NCBI GenBank assembly: GCA_964651395.1
Contig: CAZYXZ010000019.1
Location: 1-42,924, forward strand
Direction of reading: 5' to 3'
From: CAZYXZ01 sp964651395
GTDB taxonomy: Bacteria; Actinomycetota; Actinomycetes; BP-191
Length of the DNA: 42,924 nt
This document shows positions 24,383-31,894 of the stretch, piece after piece; the first letter of the stretch is position 1, and each line of letters begins with the position of its first letter. A program made the position numbers and the translations under genes. Under the pieces are notes generated by a model. It was not told the origin of the DNA, ran no database searches, and worked only from the letters and a program-made list of their open reading frames with translations.

Positions 24383-25801
24383 GTGCCCAGACCACGTATG
24401 ACCAGCCCCACTCGTTACCGGATCGCGGTCGCGCTGACCGCCGTACTGGCCCTCACGTCGGCCGGGTGTGCCGCGCGCTTCCCGCGGCAGACGGCCACGC
24501 AGGGCAGCGGCGTCGTCGTGGACGACGGCAGCGGCCAGGTGATCGACGACACCGGCCAGCCGGTCGATCCGGGCACGGCCCCGCTCCCGGGCGAGACGGT
24601 GGCGCCCGGGACGGGCGCGACGGCCGGGCCGGGCGGCGGTCCGACTACCCCGGGCACCTCTGGCGGGCCCACCGGCGGGTCGACGACGGCCGGCGGCCCG
24701 GTCGAGCCGGGCAAGCGGCCGGGGATCACCGCGAACGGCATCAAGATCGGCTACCTGCTGCCGCTGACCGGAGCGGCGCCGGTGCCGAGCAGCTTCGACA
24801 AGGGCGCCAACGCGTACTGGAAGTACGTGAACGACCGCGGCGGCATCTTCGGTCGTCAGGTGACGGTGCTCATCGAGGACACGGAGTCCAACGCGGCGAC
24901 CGGCAAGGCCAAGGCACAGAAGCTCATCGACTCCGGCGTCTTCATGGTCGTGGCGCTCGACCGGCTCGGCAACCAGGACGAGATCGCCCGGTACCTCGAC
25001 AGCCGGCAGGTGCCCAACGTCGCGGTGCAGACCCCGGCCAACTTCCCCTCGAAGTACTCGTGGACCTTCGGCGTCACGATCGACCACGCGGTGCAGGGCA
25101 AGATGATCGCCGACTACTTCAAGAAGCGGCTCAACGCGCAGAAGGTCGCGATGGTCCGCGAGGACGACGCGACGCTGAACCCCGGCCACACGGCGTTCGT
25201 GAACCAGGCCAAGGCGCTCGGCATGCAGGTCACCTACGACACGACCATCAACGGCAAGGACAGCGACTTCACCGCGCAGGCGACGGCGCTGGCCAACAGC
25301 GGGGCGACGGCGACCTGGCTCTACATGGCGCCGACTCCCGCAGCGAACATCGCGACGACAGCCGACAGCTTCGGTTATCACCCCACGTGGTTCGCCAACT
25401 CCATCTCCTGGAACTTCAACCTCGCGTTGGCCGTCGCGCCCAACGCGTTCCGCGGCGCGCGCGCCTTCAGCCCCTGGTACCCGCTGTCGGACCCGCACAC
25501 CAACACGTACAAGGCCGCCTACCAGGCGCAGTACAACGAGACGCCGGACGACCTCGGCATCGTCGGCTGGGGGATCGGCGAGATCGTCGCCGAAGGATTC
25601 CGCCGAGCCGGGAAGGACATGGGCCAGAACTCCTACCGCGACGCGATGCAGAACCTGAAGTTCACGCCGTCGGTGTGGGCGCCGCAGTCCTTCGGGCCCG
25701 GAGTGCGGGAGGGCGCGAACGTCGTCGCGGTCTTCAAGCAGGCCGGGAGCGGTCTCAACTCGCACTGGGAGCTCGAGCAGTCGTTCACCGGCTCGATCTG
25801 A
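24383..25801 (+). CDS. Liv-type ABC transporter substrate-binding lipoprotein
   Basis: 472 aa. The signal peptide ends in the lipobox LTSAGC (Cys29), followed by a Gly/Thr/Pro-rich linker to about residue 110. The type I periplasmic-binding fold starts ITANGIKIGYLLPLTGAAPVPSSFDKGANAYWKYVNDRGGIFGRQV and has VVALDRLGNQ, TTINGKDSDFTAQATALANSGA. The ligand could be a branched-chain amino acid, amide, urea or aromatic acid; the sequence does not decide. GTG 24383 has GGGGAG 7 nt upstream; ATG 24398 is an alternative. The gene leads a four-gene importer operon. Confidence 0.9.
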   Translation: MPRPRMTSPTRYRIAVALTAVLALTSAGCAARFPRQTATQGSGVVVDDGSGQVIDDTGQPVDPGTAPLPGETVAPGTGATAGPGGGPTTPGTSGGPTGGSTTAGGPVEPGKRPGITANGIKIGYLLPLTGAAPVPSSFDKGANAYWKYVNDRGGIFGRQVTVLIEDTESNAATGKAKAQKLIDSGVFMVVALDRLGNQDEIARYLDSRQVPNVAVQTPANFPSKYSWTFGVTIDHAVQGKMIADYFKKRLNAQKVAMVREDDATLNPGHTAFVNQAKALGMQVTYDTTINGKDSDFTAQATALANSGATATWLYMAPTPAANIATTADSFGYHPTWFANSISWNFNLALAVAPNAFRGARAFSPWYPLSDPHTNTYKAAYQAQYNETPDDLGIVGWGIGEIVAEGFRRAGKDMGQNSYRDAMQNLKFTPSVWAPQSFGPGVREGANVVAVFKQAGSGLNSHWELEQSFTGSI

Positions 25802-26691
25802 TGCTGCTCGGGCAGCTGGTCCAGGGTCTGTCGAAAGGCGCGGCGTACGCCCTCATCGCCGTGGCCGTCGTACTCGTCTACAAGGGCACGAAGACGCTCT
25901 CGATCGCGATGGGCGAGATCGGCGCGTTCGGCTTCTTCCTCGGCCTGCGGTGGAACGCGCGCGGCATTCCGGGTCTCGGCTGGCACCCGTCCCCGTTGCT
26001 GGCCGGCCTCATCGCCGTGGTGGTCGGCGCGGCCATCGCGCTGGTGGTCGAGCGCTTCGTGATGCGCCCGCTCGTGCAGCGACCACCGCTGGACGGGCTG
26101 ATCGCCACGCTCGGCGTCGCGCTCTTCCTGGCGCTGCTGGAGCTGCGCATGTTCGGCACGGCGACGCAGCGCGCGCCGTCGCCGGTGGGCGACGCGAAGG
26201 TCGAGATCTTCGACGCGTTCCTCACCGCGCCGAAGATCGCCGCTCTGGTACTGGCCGCGCTCGTGGCGGCCGGCCTCTACTACTTCTACTCACGGACGTC
26301 GTTCGGCCTGGCCACCCGCGCGGCGACCTCCGACCCGACGGTGGCCCGCCTGCTCGGCGTACCGGTCAACCGGGTCTACATGTTCGCGTGGGGAGTCGGC
26401 GGGGCGCTCTCCGGGGCGGCCGCGGCGCTCCTCGCTCCGGCGTTCGGCGGGCTGACGCCGTTCGCGCAGACGACCTTCGCGCTCCGCGCGCTGGCGGGGG
26501 CCGTGATCGGCGGCCTCGACTCGATCTGGGGAGCGATAGTCGGCTCGCTCATCGTCGGTGTGGTCGAGGCGGTCGTGCAGGGACAGAACTACTCGGTCAA
26601 CGGGGCGGAGAACGCCGCCATCCTCGGACTCGTGCTGGTCACACTCCTGGTACGTCCCCGTGGACTCCTGGGAGCCACAGGTGCGGCCTAA
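25801..26691 (+). CDS. livH: ABC transporter permease, LivH type
   Basis: 296 aa, about 8 membrane segments. MLLGQLVQGLSKGAAYALIAVAVVLVYKGTKTLSIAMGEIGAFGFF is the LivH start, and the conserved cytoplasmic EAA-like loop SRTSFGLATRAATSDPTVARLLGVPVNRVYMFAW contacts the ATPase. It forms half of the membrane pore, with the LivM part of the next protein. The ATG overlaps the binding-protein stop by 1 nt (TGATG), and its own stop lies inside the next gene. Confidence 0.92.
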   Translation: MLLGQLVQGLSKGAAYALIAVAVVLVYKGTKTLSIAMGEIGAFGFFLGLRWNARGIPGLGWHPSPLLAGLIAVVVGAAIALVVERFVMRPLVQRPPLDGLIATLGVALFLALLELRMFGTATQRAPSPVGDAKVEIFDAFLTAPKIAALVLAALVAAGLYYFYSRTSFGLATRAATSDPTVARLLGVPVNRVYMFAWGVGGALSGAAAALLAPAFGGLTPFAQTTFALRALAGAVIGGLDSIWGAIVGSLIVGVVEAVVQGQNYSVNGAENAAILGLVLVTLLVRPRGLLGATGAA

Positions 26692-28525
26692 CCTCTCGAC
26701 GTCGCGGCTCGCGGGCGTCGCCGCGACGGTGTTCGTGCTGTCGCTGCCGATGTGGACGAGCCAGTTCACGATGTCGGTGCTCATCACGACGGCGTCGATC
26801 GCGATCGCCGCGCTCGGCCTGGATCTGCTGGTCGGCACGACCGGGCAGCTCTCGCTGGCGCATGCGGCGTTCCTCGGCGTCGGCACCTACACGGCGATCG
26901 GCCTGCAGAGCCGGGGTGCGCCGTGGCCGCTGGCCTTCCTCGGGGCGATGGCGGTCACGGCCCTCGCGGCGACCATCGCCGGGCTGCCGTCGCTGCGCAT
27001 CCGCGGCCTGCAGATCGCCATCACCACCCTGGCCTTCCAGCTCTTCGCCGAGCGGTTCCTCTTCGGTATCAGCTCGGTCAACGGCGGCGGCCGCACCTTC
27101 GAGCGGCCGTCGTTCCTGGAGAAGTTCGGCCCGCTCTACTACTTCAGCGCCGCCATGGTCGCGCTGGTCGCCCTCGTCGTACGCCGGGTGGCCCAGACCC
27201 GCGCCGGCCGCTCGTTCGTCGCCGTCCGCGACGTCGAGGCGCGTGCGGTCGCCTTCGGCATCGACCCTGGTCCGACGAAGCTGCTGGCCTACGCGCTGTC
27301 CGGCGCGATCACCGGGCTGGGTGGCGCCCTCTTCGCGCTCAAGGAGGGCACTGTCACGGGCCTGGACGACTTCAACCTGCAGGCGTCGCTGATCCTGGTG
27401 GCCATCGTCGTCGTCGGCGGTGCGCGTTCGACGGTCGGCATCCTCATCGCGGCTGTCTTCGTCCGCGCTCTGCCGTCGCTCGTGCAGATCAAGACGATCG
27501 CCGAGTGGCTGCCCGCGACCCTGGCGCTGTTGCTGGTCATCTCCGTCGTCCGGCAGCCCGAGGGCATCGGCGGCGTACTCCGCGACGTCGGCCGGCTCGT
27601 CGACCGCATGCGCTACGGCCGGCAGGAACGGCCCTCGCCAAGGCCGCAGGCGACCGACCCGGTCGAGTCGGCGCACCGCGCCGCCCACCTGCGCGACGTG
27701 CCGCGGCCGCTGCGTGGCCGCATGCCGGTCCCGGCGCTGCTGGTCGGCAGGCACGTGACCGTGCAGTACGGCGGCGTCCGCGCACTCGACGACGTGTCGC
27801 TCGAGGTGCGTCGCGGCGAGATCGTCGGTCTGATCGGCGCCAACGGCGCCGGCAAGTCGACGTTCTTCAACGCGGTCAGCGGGCTCGCGCCGGTGCAGGG
27901 CTCGCTCACCTACCGCGGACGCGAGCTGGTCGGGACGAACCCCGCCCGGCGTACGTCCGCCGGCGTTGCGCGCACGTTCCAGGACATGGGGCTGGTCCGC
28001 GCCGAGACCGTGCGCCAGAACATCCTGCTGGCGCAGGGCTGGCTCGCGGCGTACCCGGCCGCGGCCGGCATCATCGGGCTGTTCGGCTCGGCACCGACCG
28101 AGCGCGAGCTGCGCAACCGGGCCGACCTGGCGCTCGAGCTCTTCGGGCTCGACCACCTGGCAGGGGAGCGGCTCGGCGACCTGCCCTACGGCACGATGCG
28201 CATCGTCGAGATCGCGGCGGCCGTGGCCGCCGGCCCGGACGTGCTGATGCTCGACGAGGCGTCGGCGGGGCTCACACCGGACGAGGCGCACCAGCTCGGC
28301 GACCGCTTCCTCGCGCTGCGCGACGAGCTCGGTCTCACGCTCATGGTGATCGAGCACCACGTCCCGCTGATCGCCAAGGTCTGCGACTACTGCTACTGCC
28401 TGGAGTCCGGCGCGCTGATCGCTGAGGGCTCCCCGGCCGACGTGACCGCGCAGCCGCGCGTCATCGAGTCCTTCCTCGGCAAGGGCTCACTCGCCGTGGC
28501 GGCAGGGACGGGAAGCGCGAGATGA
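26681..28525 (+). CDS. LivM-LivG fusion: ABC permease and ATPase in one protein
   Basis: 614 aa. Residues 1 to about 310 are a LivM permease (LGLDLLVGTTGQLSLAHAAFLGVGTYTAIGL; coupling loop SFVAVRDVEARAVAFGIDPGPTKLLAYALSG). After a linker rich in Arg, Pro and His (about 315-355) comes a LivG ATPase: Walker A GANGAGKST (385-393), Q-loop RTFQDMGL, signature region DLPYGTMRIVEIA (PYG in place of LSGGQ, as is normal for LivG), Walker B VLMLDEASAGL, H-loop VIEHH. Such fusions are known in Liv systems. It pairs with LivH and LivF to form the importer. Confidence 0.92.
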   Translation: MRPNLSTSRLAGVAATVFVLSLPMWTSQFTMSVLITTASIAIAALGLDLLVGTTGQLSLAHAAFLGVGTYTAIGLQSRGAPWPLAFLGAMAVTALAATIAGLPSLRIRGLQIAITTLAFQLFAERFLFGISSVNGGGRTFERPSFLEKFGPLYYFSAAMVALVALVVRRVAQTRAGRSFVAVRDVEARAVAFGIDPGPTKLLAYALSGAITGLGGALFALKEGTVTGLDDFNLQASLILVAIVVVGGARSTVGILIAAVFVRALPSLVQIKTIAEWLPATLALLLVISVVRQPEGIGGVLRDVGRLVDRMRYGRQERPSPRPQATDPVESAHRAAHLRDVPRPLRGRMPVPALLVGRHVTVQYGGVRALDDVSLEVRRGEIVGLIGANGAGKSTFFNAVSGLAPVQGSLTYRGRELVGTNPARRTSAGVARTFQDMGLVRAETVRQNILLAQGWLAAYPAAAGIIGLFGSAPTERELRNRADLALELFGLDHLAGERLGDLPYGTMRIVEIAAAVAAGPDVLMLDEASAGLTPDEAHQLGDRFLALRDELGLTLMVIEHHVPLIAKVCDYCYCLESGALIAEGSPADVTAQPRVIESFLGKGSLAVAAGTGSAR

Positions 28526-29283
28526 CCCAAGAGCCGCTGTTGGAGGTGGAGGCGCTCTGCTCCGGGTACGGCGCGCTCCAGGTGCTCTTCGACGTGTCGC
28601 TCACCGTGTCGCCGGGCGAGGTCGTCGCGCTCATGGGTTCCAACGGCGCCGGGAAGACCACGACGCTGCGCACGATCACCGGCCTGCTGCGCCCGATCAG
28701 CGGCCACGTGCGCTTCGCGGGCGAGGACGTGACGCGGCTCGCGCCGGAGGCGCTGGTCCGGCAGGGCCTGGTCATGGTGCCGGAAGGCCGCGGGATGCTC
28801 CGCGACCTGACGGTGAGCGAGAACCTCGCCCTCGGCGCGTTCGTGTCGACGGACAAGGCTGCCGTCGCTGAGTCGCTCGACCAGGCGTACACGACGTTCC
28901 CGATCCTGGCCGAGCGTCGCGAGCAGAAGGCGGGCACGCTCTCCGGCGGGCAGCAGCAGATGCTCGCCCTGGCCCGCGCACTCATGTCGCGACCGCGGCT
29001 CATGCTGGTCGACGAGGCATCGCTCGGGCTCTCGCCGATCATGACCGAGACGGCGTTCAACCTGATCCGGGACGTCAACCAGAGCTCCGGCGTCGCGGTC
29101 CTCATCGTCGAGCAGAACGTGCTCGCCCTCGACCTGGCCGACCGCGCGTACGTCCTCGAGAAGGGTCAGGTCGTCGCGACCGCCGAGGGCAACGAGGTGC
29201 GCACCATGCAGGGCCGGCTGCGCGAGGCTTACCTGGGCAGCGCGGCCACGTCGGGAGCCGCCAGACGGAGGGCGGCGAGGTGA
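28522..29283 (+). CDS. livF: ABC transporter ATPase, LivF type
   Basis: 253 aa. Walker A GSNGAGKTT (39-47), Q-loop VMVPEGRGM, signature LSGGQQQMLALARAL, Walker B LMLVDEASLGLSP and H-loop VEQNVL. The MVPEGR segment is typical of LivF. It powers import together with the LivG half of the upstream fusion. ATG 28522 overlaps the fusion gene stop by 4 nt. The C-terminus is extended by a short Ala/Arg tail. Confidence 0.93.
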   Translation: MTQEPLLEVEALCSGYGALQVLFDVSLTVSPGEVVALMGSNGAGKTTTLRTITGLLRPISGHVRFAGEDVTRLAPEALVRQGLVMVPEGRGMLRDLTVSENLALGAFVSTDKAAVAESLDQAYTTFPILAERREQKAGTLSGGQQQMLALARALMSRPRLMLVDEASLGLSPIMTETAFNLIRDVNQSSGVAVLIVEQNVLALDLADRAYVLEKGQVVATAEGNEVRTMQGRLREAYLGSAATSGAARRRAAR

Positions 29284-30032
29284 CCCGCCTGCTCGGCCAG
29301 GTCCCGAGCCTGCCGCCACTGCTGCCCGGCTCGACGCCGACCCCGACACCGGAGCCGCAGCCCGAGCCGTCCACCGCGTCCCCACTGCCCTCTTCCGCGT
29401 CGCCCTCGCCGGAGTCGACGCCCTCGCCGGAGTCGACCCCGCTCCCGTCGCCGACGGACACGGCCGTGGTCGTCCTGCCGACGTCCGCGCCGACGGTGTC
29501 GCTCTCGGCCGTGCCGACTCCTGCGGTCGCCCCGTCCGTGGTGACGGTCCGCGCAGCAGGCTCGCCGCTGTCCGTGTCGGGGCCGTTCGGCGTCGTCACC
29601 GGGAGCCTGCTCGCCGTCACTCTGCTGCTCGCGTTCCTGGCCGCCCAAGTGCGGCCGCCCGCCCGTCCCCCGCGCCACCTCACCGGAGGATCCGTCATGA
29701 CGTCCAACCGCCGCTGGCGCCTGCCCGCCGGCATCGCCGCCCTTCTCGCGAGCGCGATCGTCGGCTTCGTCGGCTGGGACAAGATCGCCAACGAGCCGGC
29801 GCTGAACAGACAGCTACCGCTGCTGGCCAGCGCCGGGATGGCGATGGTCCTGCTCGCCGTGCTCGGCGGTGCGCTGCTCGTGGCCGACCAGATGCGCGGC
29901 GACGACAGCCGCCTCGACGAGCTCGAGGACGCCGTCCGCACGCTCGCCACGTCCCTTGCCCCGTCCATCGAGTCCCCGCCCCGCACAGCAGCCCCCCGCC
30001 GTACCCGCCCCTCCGCCAACACCCCCTCTTAG
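29280..30032 (+). CDS. Pro/Ser/Thr-rich membrane protein downstream of liv genes
   Basis: 250 aa, not recognised. Residues 12-90 are Pro/Ser/Thr/Glu-rich with a short repeat (PSPESTPSPESTP), then a membrane helix (about 105-123). A second half starting MTSNRRWRLPAGIAALL has two more helices (about 147-165, 178-202) and a helical acidic tail (RLDELEDAVRTLATSL). GTG 29280 overlaps livF by 4 nt. An in-frame ATG at 29698 has a strong GGAGG 9 nt upstream, so the second half may also be made separately. Context suggests an accessory to the importer, but nothing in the sequence proves it. Confidence 0.65.
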   Translation: MTRLLGQVPSLPPLLPGSTPTPTPEPQPEPSTASPLPSSASPSPESTPSPESTPLPSPTDTAVVVLPTSAPTVSLSAVPTPAVAPSVVTVRAAGSPLSVSGPFGVVTGSLLAVTLLLAFLAAQVRPPARPPRHLTGGSVMTSNRRWRLPAGIAALLASAIVGFVGWDKIANEPALNRQLPLLASAGMAMVLLAVLGGALLVADQMRGDDSRLDELEDAVRTLATSLAPSIESPPRTAAPRRTRPSANTPS

Positions 30033-30101
30033 CGATCTCACGTACCAAAAGGCGTCGTTTTCGGACCACTTTTGGTACGTGAGATCCGGAAAGGGGGTGT
30101 C
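30020..30101. repeat. long palindromic element between liv and marR genes
   Basis: GATCTCACGTACCAAAAG (30034-30051) and CTTTTGGTACGTGAGATC (30075-30092 by right-arm position, read from the sequence) are perfect 18-bp inverted copies around a short spacer. Outside them, ACACCCCCT on the left and AGGGGGTGT on the right extend the pairing with a few mismatches. The left end overlaps the stop of the preceding gene. It can act as a bidirectional terminator; it also resembles dispersed REP-like palindromes. Confidence 0.8.
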
Positions 30102-30129
30102 GTTAGCAAGACTCATGAGTTATGCTAAC
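30102..30129. promoter_or_regulatory. 28-bp palindromic operator overlapping the marR promoter
   Basis: GTTAGCA (30102-30108) and TGCTAAC (30123-30129) flank a central ACTCATGAGT. Only two symmetric pairs of positions break the palindrome. It covers the -10-like TATGCT (30121-30126), so protein binding would block the marR-MFS promoter. Autoregulation by the adjacent MarR protein is the obvious inference. Confidence 0.8.
30121..30126 (+). promoter_or_regulatory. -10-like TATGCT of marR-MFS, leaderless
   Basis: TATGCT lies exactly 7 nt before the ATG at 30134 and inside the palindromic operator. Confidence 0.5.
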
Positions 30130-30133
30130 GAGT

Positions 30134-30565
30134 ATGACGACGACGGCGGTCGACCCGCACCTGTCCTCTGAACTGCGCCTCAGCGTCATGCGGTTGGCCC
30201 GGCGGCTGCGGCAGCAGCGCACGGACGAGACGTACACGCCGTCCCAGCTCTCGGCCCTCGCGGCCCTGGAGCGGGCCGGTTCGCTGACGCCGGGCGAGCT
30301 GGCGGCTGCCGAGCGCGTGCAACCGCCGTCGATGACCCGGGTCGTCGCCGTCCTCGAGCAGGCCGGCCTGGTACGCCGGACCGCCCACGCGACGGACGGC
30401 CGGCTCGCGGTGCTCTCTGTCACTCCGGACGGCACCAAGCTGCTGGCTGCGGACCGTCGCCGCCGTGACGCATGGCTGACCCAGCGCCTGCGTGACCTCA
30501 CCACCGCGGAGCTCGAGGTGCTCCGCGCCGCCGCCCCGCTGATCGAACGGCTGGCCAGCTGCTGA
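30134..30565 (+). CDS. MarR-family transcriptional regulator
   Basis: 143 aa, winged helix-turn-helix. LSALAALERAGSLTPGELAAAERVQPPSMTRVVAVLEQAGLVRRTAHATDGRLAVLSVTPDG spans the recognition helix and the wing with the typical D-x-R turn. MarR dimers bind palindromes and release them on binding small phenolic or other ligands. A 28-bp palindrome covers its own promoter. The MFS exporter gene overlaps its stop (TGATG), so a repressor-exporter pair is likely. ATG 30134 is preferred over ATG 30122 because the latter lies inside the -10 and operator. Confidence 0.92.
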   Translation: MTTTAVDPHLSSELRLSVMRLARRLRQQRTDETYTPSQLSALAALERAGSLTPGELAAAERVQPPSMTRVVAVLEQAGLVRRTAHATDGRLAVLSVTPDGTKLLAADRRRRDAWLTQRLRDLTTAELEVLRAAAPLIERLASC

Positions 30566-31833
30566 TGCATCTGATCTTCCGCTCGCTGCGGGTCCGCAAC
30601 TACCGGCTCTTCGCCGGCGGTCAGGTGGTCTCGCTCACGGGCACGTGGATGCAGGCGGTGGGACAGGACTGGCTGGTCCTCCAGCTGACCAACAGCCCCA
30701 CGGCGCTGGGCATCACCATGGCGTTGCAGTTCCTGCCCATGCTGCTCTTCGGGCTGTGGGGCGGCCTGCTCGCGGACCGCTATCCGAAGCGCCGCGTCCT
30801 CATCGCCGTACAAGCCGTGATGGGGGTGCTCGCCCTGACCCTCGGGGTGCTGTCGGCGACCGGCGTCGTACGGCTCTGGATGGTCTACGTGCTTGCCGCC
30901 GCCCTGGGCATCGCCACGGTCGTCGACAACCCCACGCGGCAGTCGTTCGTCTCCGAGATGGTCGGGCCCGACGACGTCGCCAACGCCGTTGCGTTGAACA
31001 GCGCCATCTTCAACACCGCGCGCATCCTCGGGCCGGCCGTCGCCGGCGCGGTCATCGGCTGGGCCGGTGTGACCCCGGTCTTCTTCGCCAACGCCGTCTC
31101 GTACGCCGCGGTCATCGTCGGTCTGTCCCGCATGCGCGACGCCGAGCTGCTGCCCCGCGCGCGCGTCACCGCCGCCCGCGGCCAGGTTCGCGAGGGCCTG
31201 CGCTACGTCCGCGCCCGGGGCGACCTGCTGCTCGTGATGCTGCTGGTCGCGGCAGTGGCCACGTTCGGCATGAACTTCCGGGTGACGCTGGCGCTCATGG
31301 CCAAGGGCCCGTTCCACGCGGGAGCCGGCACCTACGGCGCGCTGTCGGCGCTGCTCGCCGGCGGTGCCCTCGCGGGAGCGCTCTTCTCCGCACGCCGCCG
31401 CCGGCCGAGCCAGGGCGTGCTGGTCGCCTCCGCCGTCGTCTTCGGCTCGCTCGAGATGGCGCTCGCCGCGATGCCGAGCCAGCTCCTGTTCTCCCTGCTC
31501 CTGGTACCGACCGGTGCCGCCGTCATCGTGTTCAGCTCGACCGCCAACGCCAGCGTCCAGCTCGGTAGCAGCGACGAGATGCGCGGTCGCACGATGGCGC
31601 TGTACGCGCTCGTCTTCCTCGGCGGCACGCCCCTGGGTGGACCGTTGATGGGCTGGCTGGCCGAGGCGGGCGGGCCGCGGCTGTCCCTCGTGGTCGGCGG
31701 CGCGATCAGCACCGCGGCGGCGCTGGCCGTCGGCGTCGTCCTCCTGCGCCGCGGCGGCCTTACCTCCGCGCGACAGTGGTGGCGCCGGCGGTGGACGCGG
31801 CTGGTGCCGGTGGGGCACGACGCCCTCCGCTGA
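30565..31833 (+). CDS. MFS exporter (EntS-like) controlled by MarR
   Basis: 422 aa with about 12 membrane helices. It begins LIFRSLRVRNYRLFAGGQVVSLTGTWMQAVGQDWLVLQLT, and the A-loop GGLLADRYPKRR is typical of drug/siderophore exporters of the MFS_3 (EntS) type. NPTRQSFVSEMVGPDDVANAVALNSAIFNTARILGPAVAGA is the corresponding central motif. It presumably exports a compound that also relieves MarR repression. The ATG overlaps the marR stop by 1 nt. A related exporter (40889-42202) with the same motifs is present near the right end. Confidence 0.88.
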   Translation: MHLIFRSLRVRNYRLFAGGQVVSLTGTWMQAVGQDWLVLQLTNSPTALGITMALQFLPMLLFGLWGGLLADRYPKRRVLIAVQAVMGVLALTLGVLSATGVVRLWMVYVLAAALGIATVVDNPTRQSFVSEMVGPDDVANAVALNSAIFNTARILGPAVAGAVIGWAGVTPVFFANAVSYAAVIVGLSRMRDAELLPRARVTAARGQVREGLRYVRARGDLLLVMLLVAAVATFGMNFRVTLALMAKGPFHAGAGTYGALSALLAGGALAGALFSARRRRPSQGVLVASAVVFGSLEMALAAMPSQLLFSLLLVPTGAAVIVFSSTANASVQLGSSDEMRGRTMALYALVFLGGTPLGGPLMGWLAEAGGPRLSLVVGGAISTAAALAVGVVLLRRGGLTSARQWWRRRWTRLVPVGHDALR

Positions 31834-31894
31834 CCGCGACGCACCGTACGATGTGCCCTTCACCCGCTCCCGGACCACCGAGGCCACCTTCCCT

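Noticed and set aside
29400..29440. Short tandem DNA repeat in the Pro/Ser-rich gene
   Set aside because: It encodes repeated P-S-P-E-S-T and is explained by low-complexity protein sequence, not a mobile element.
31853..31894. GTG 31853 as VanW start
   Set aside because: A -10-like TACGAT directly precedes it, so the transcript would begin after this codon; GTG 31895 is preferred but not proven.
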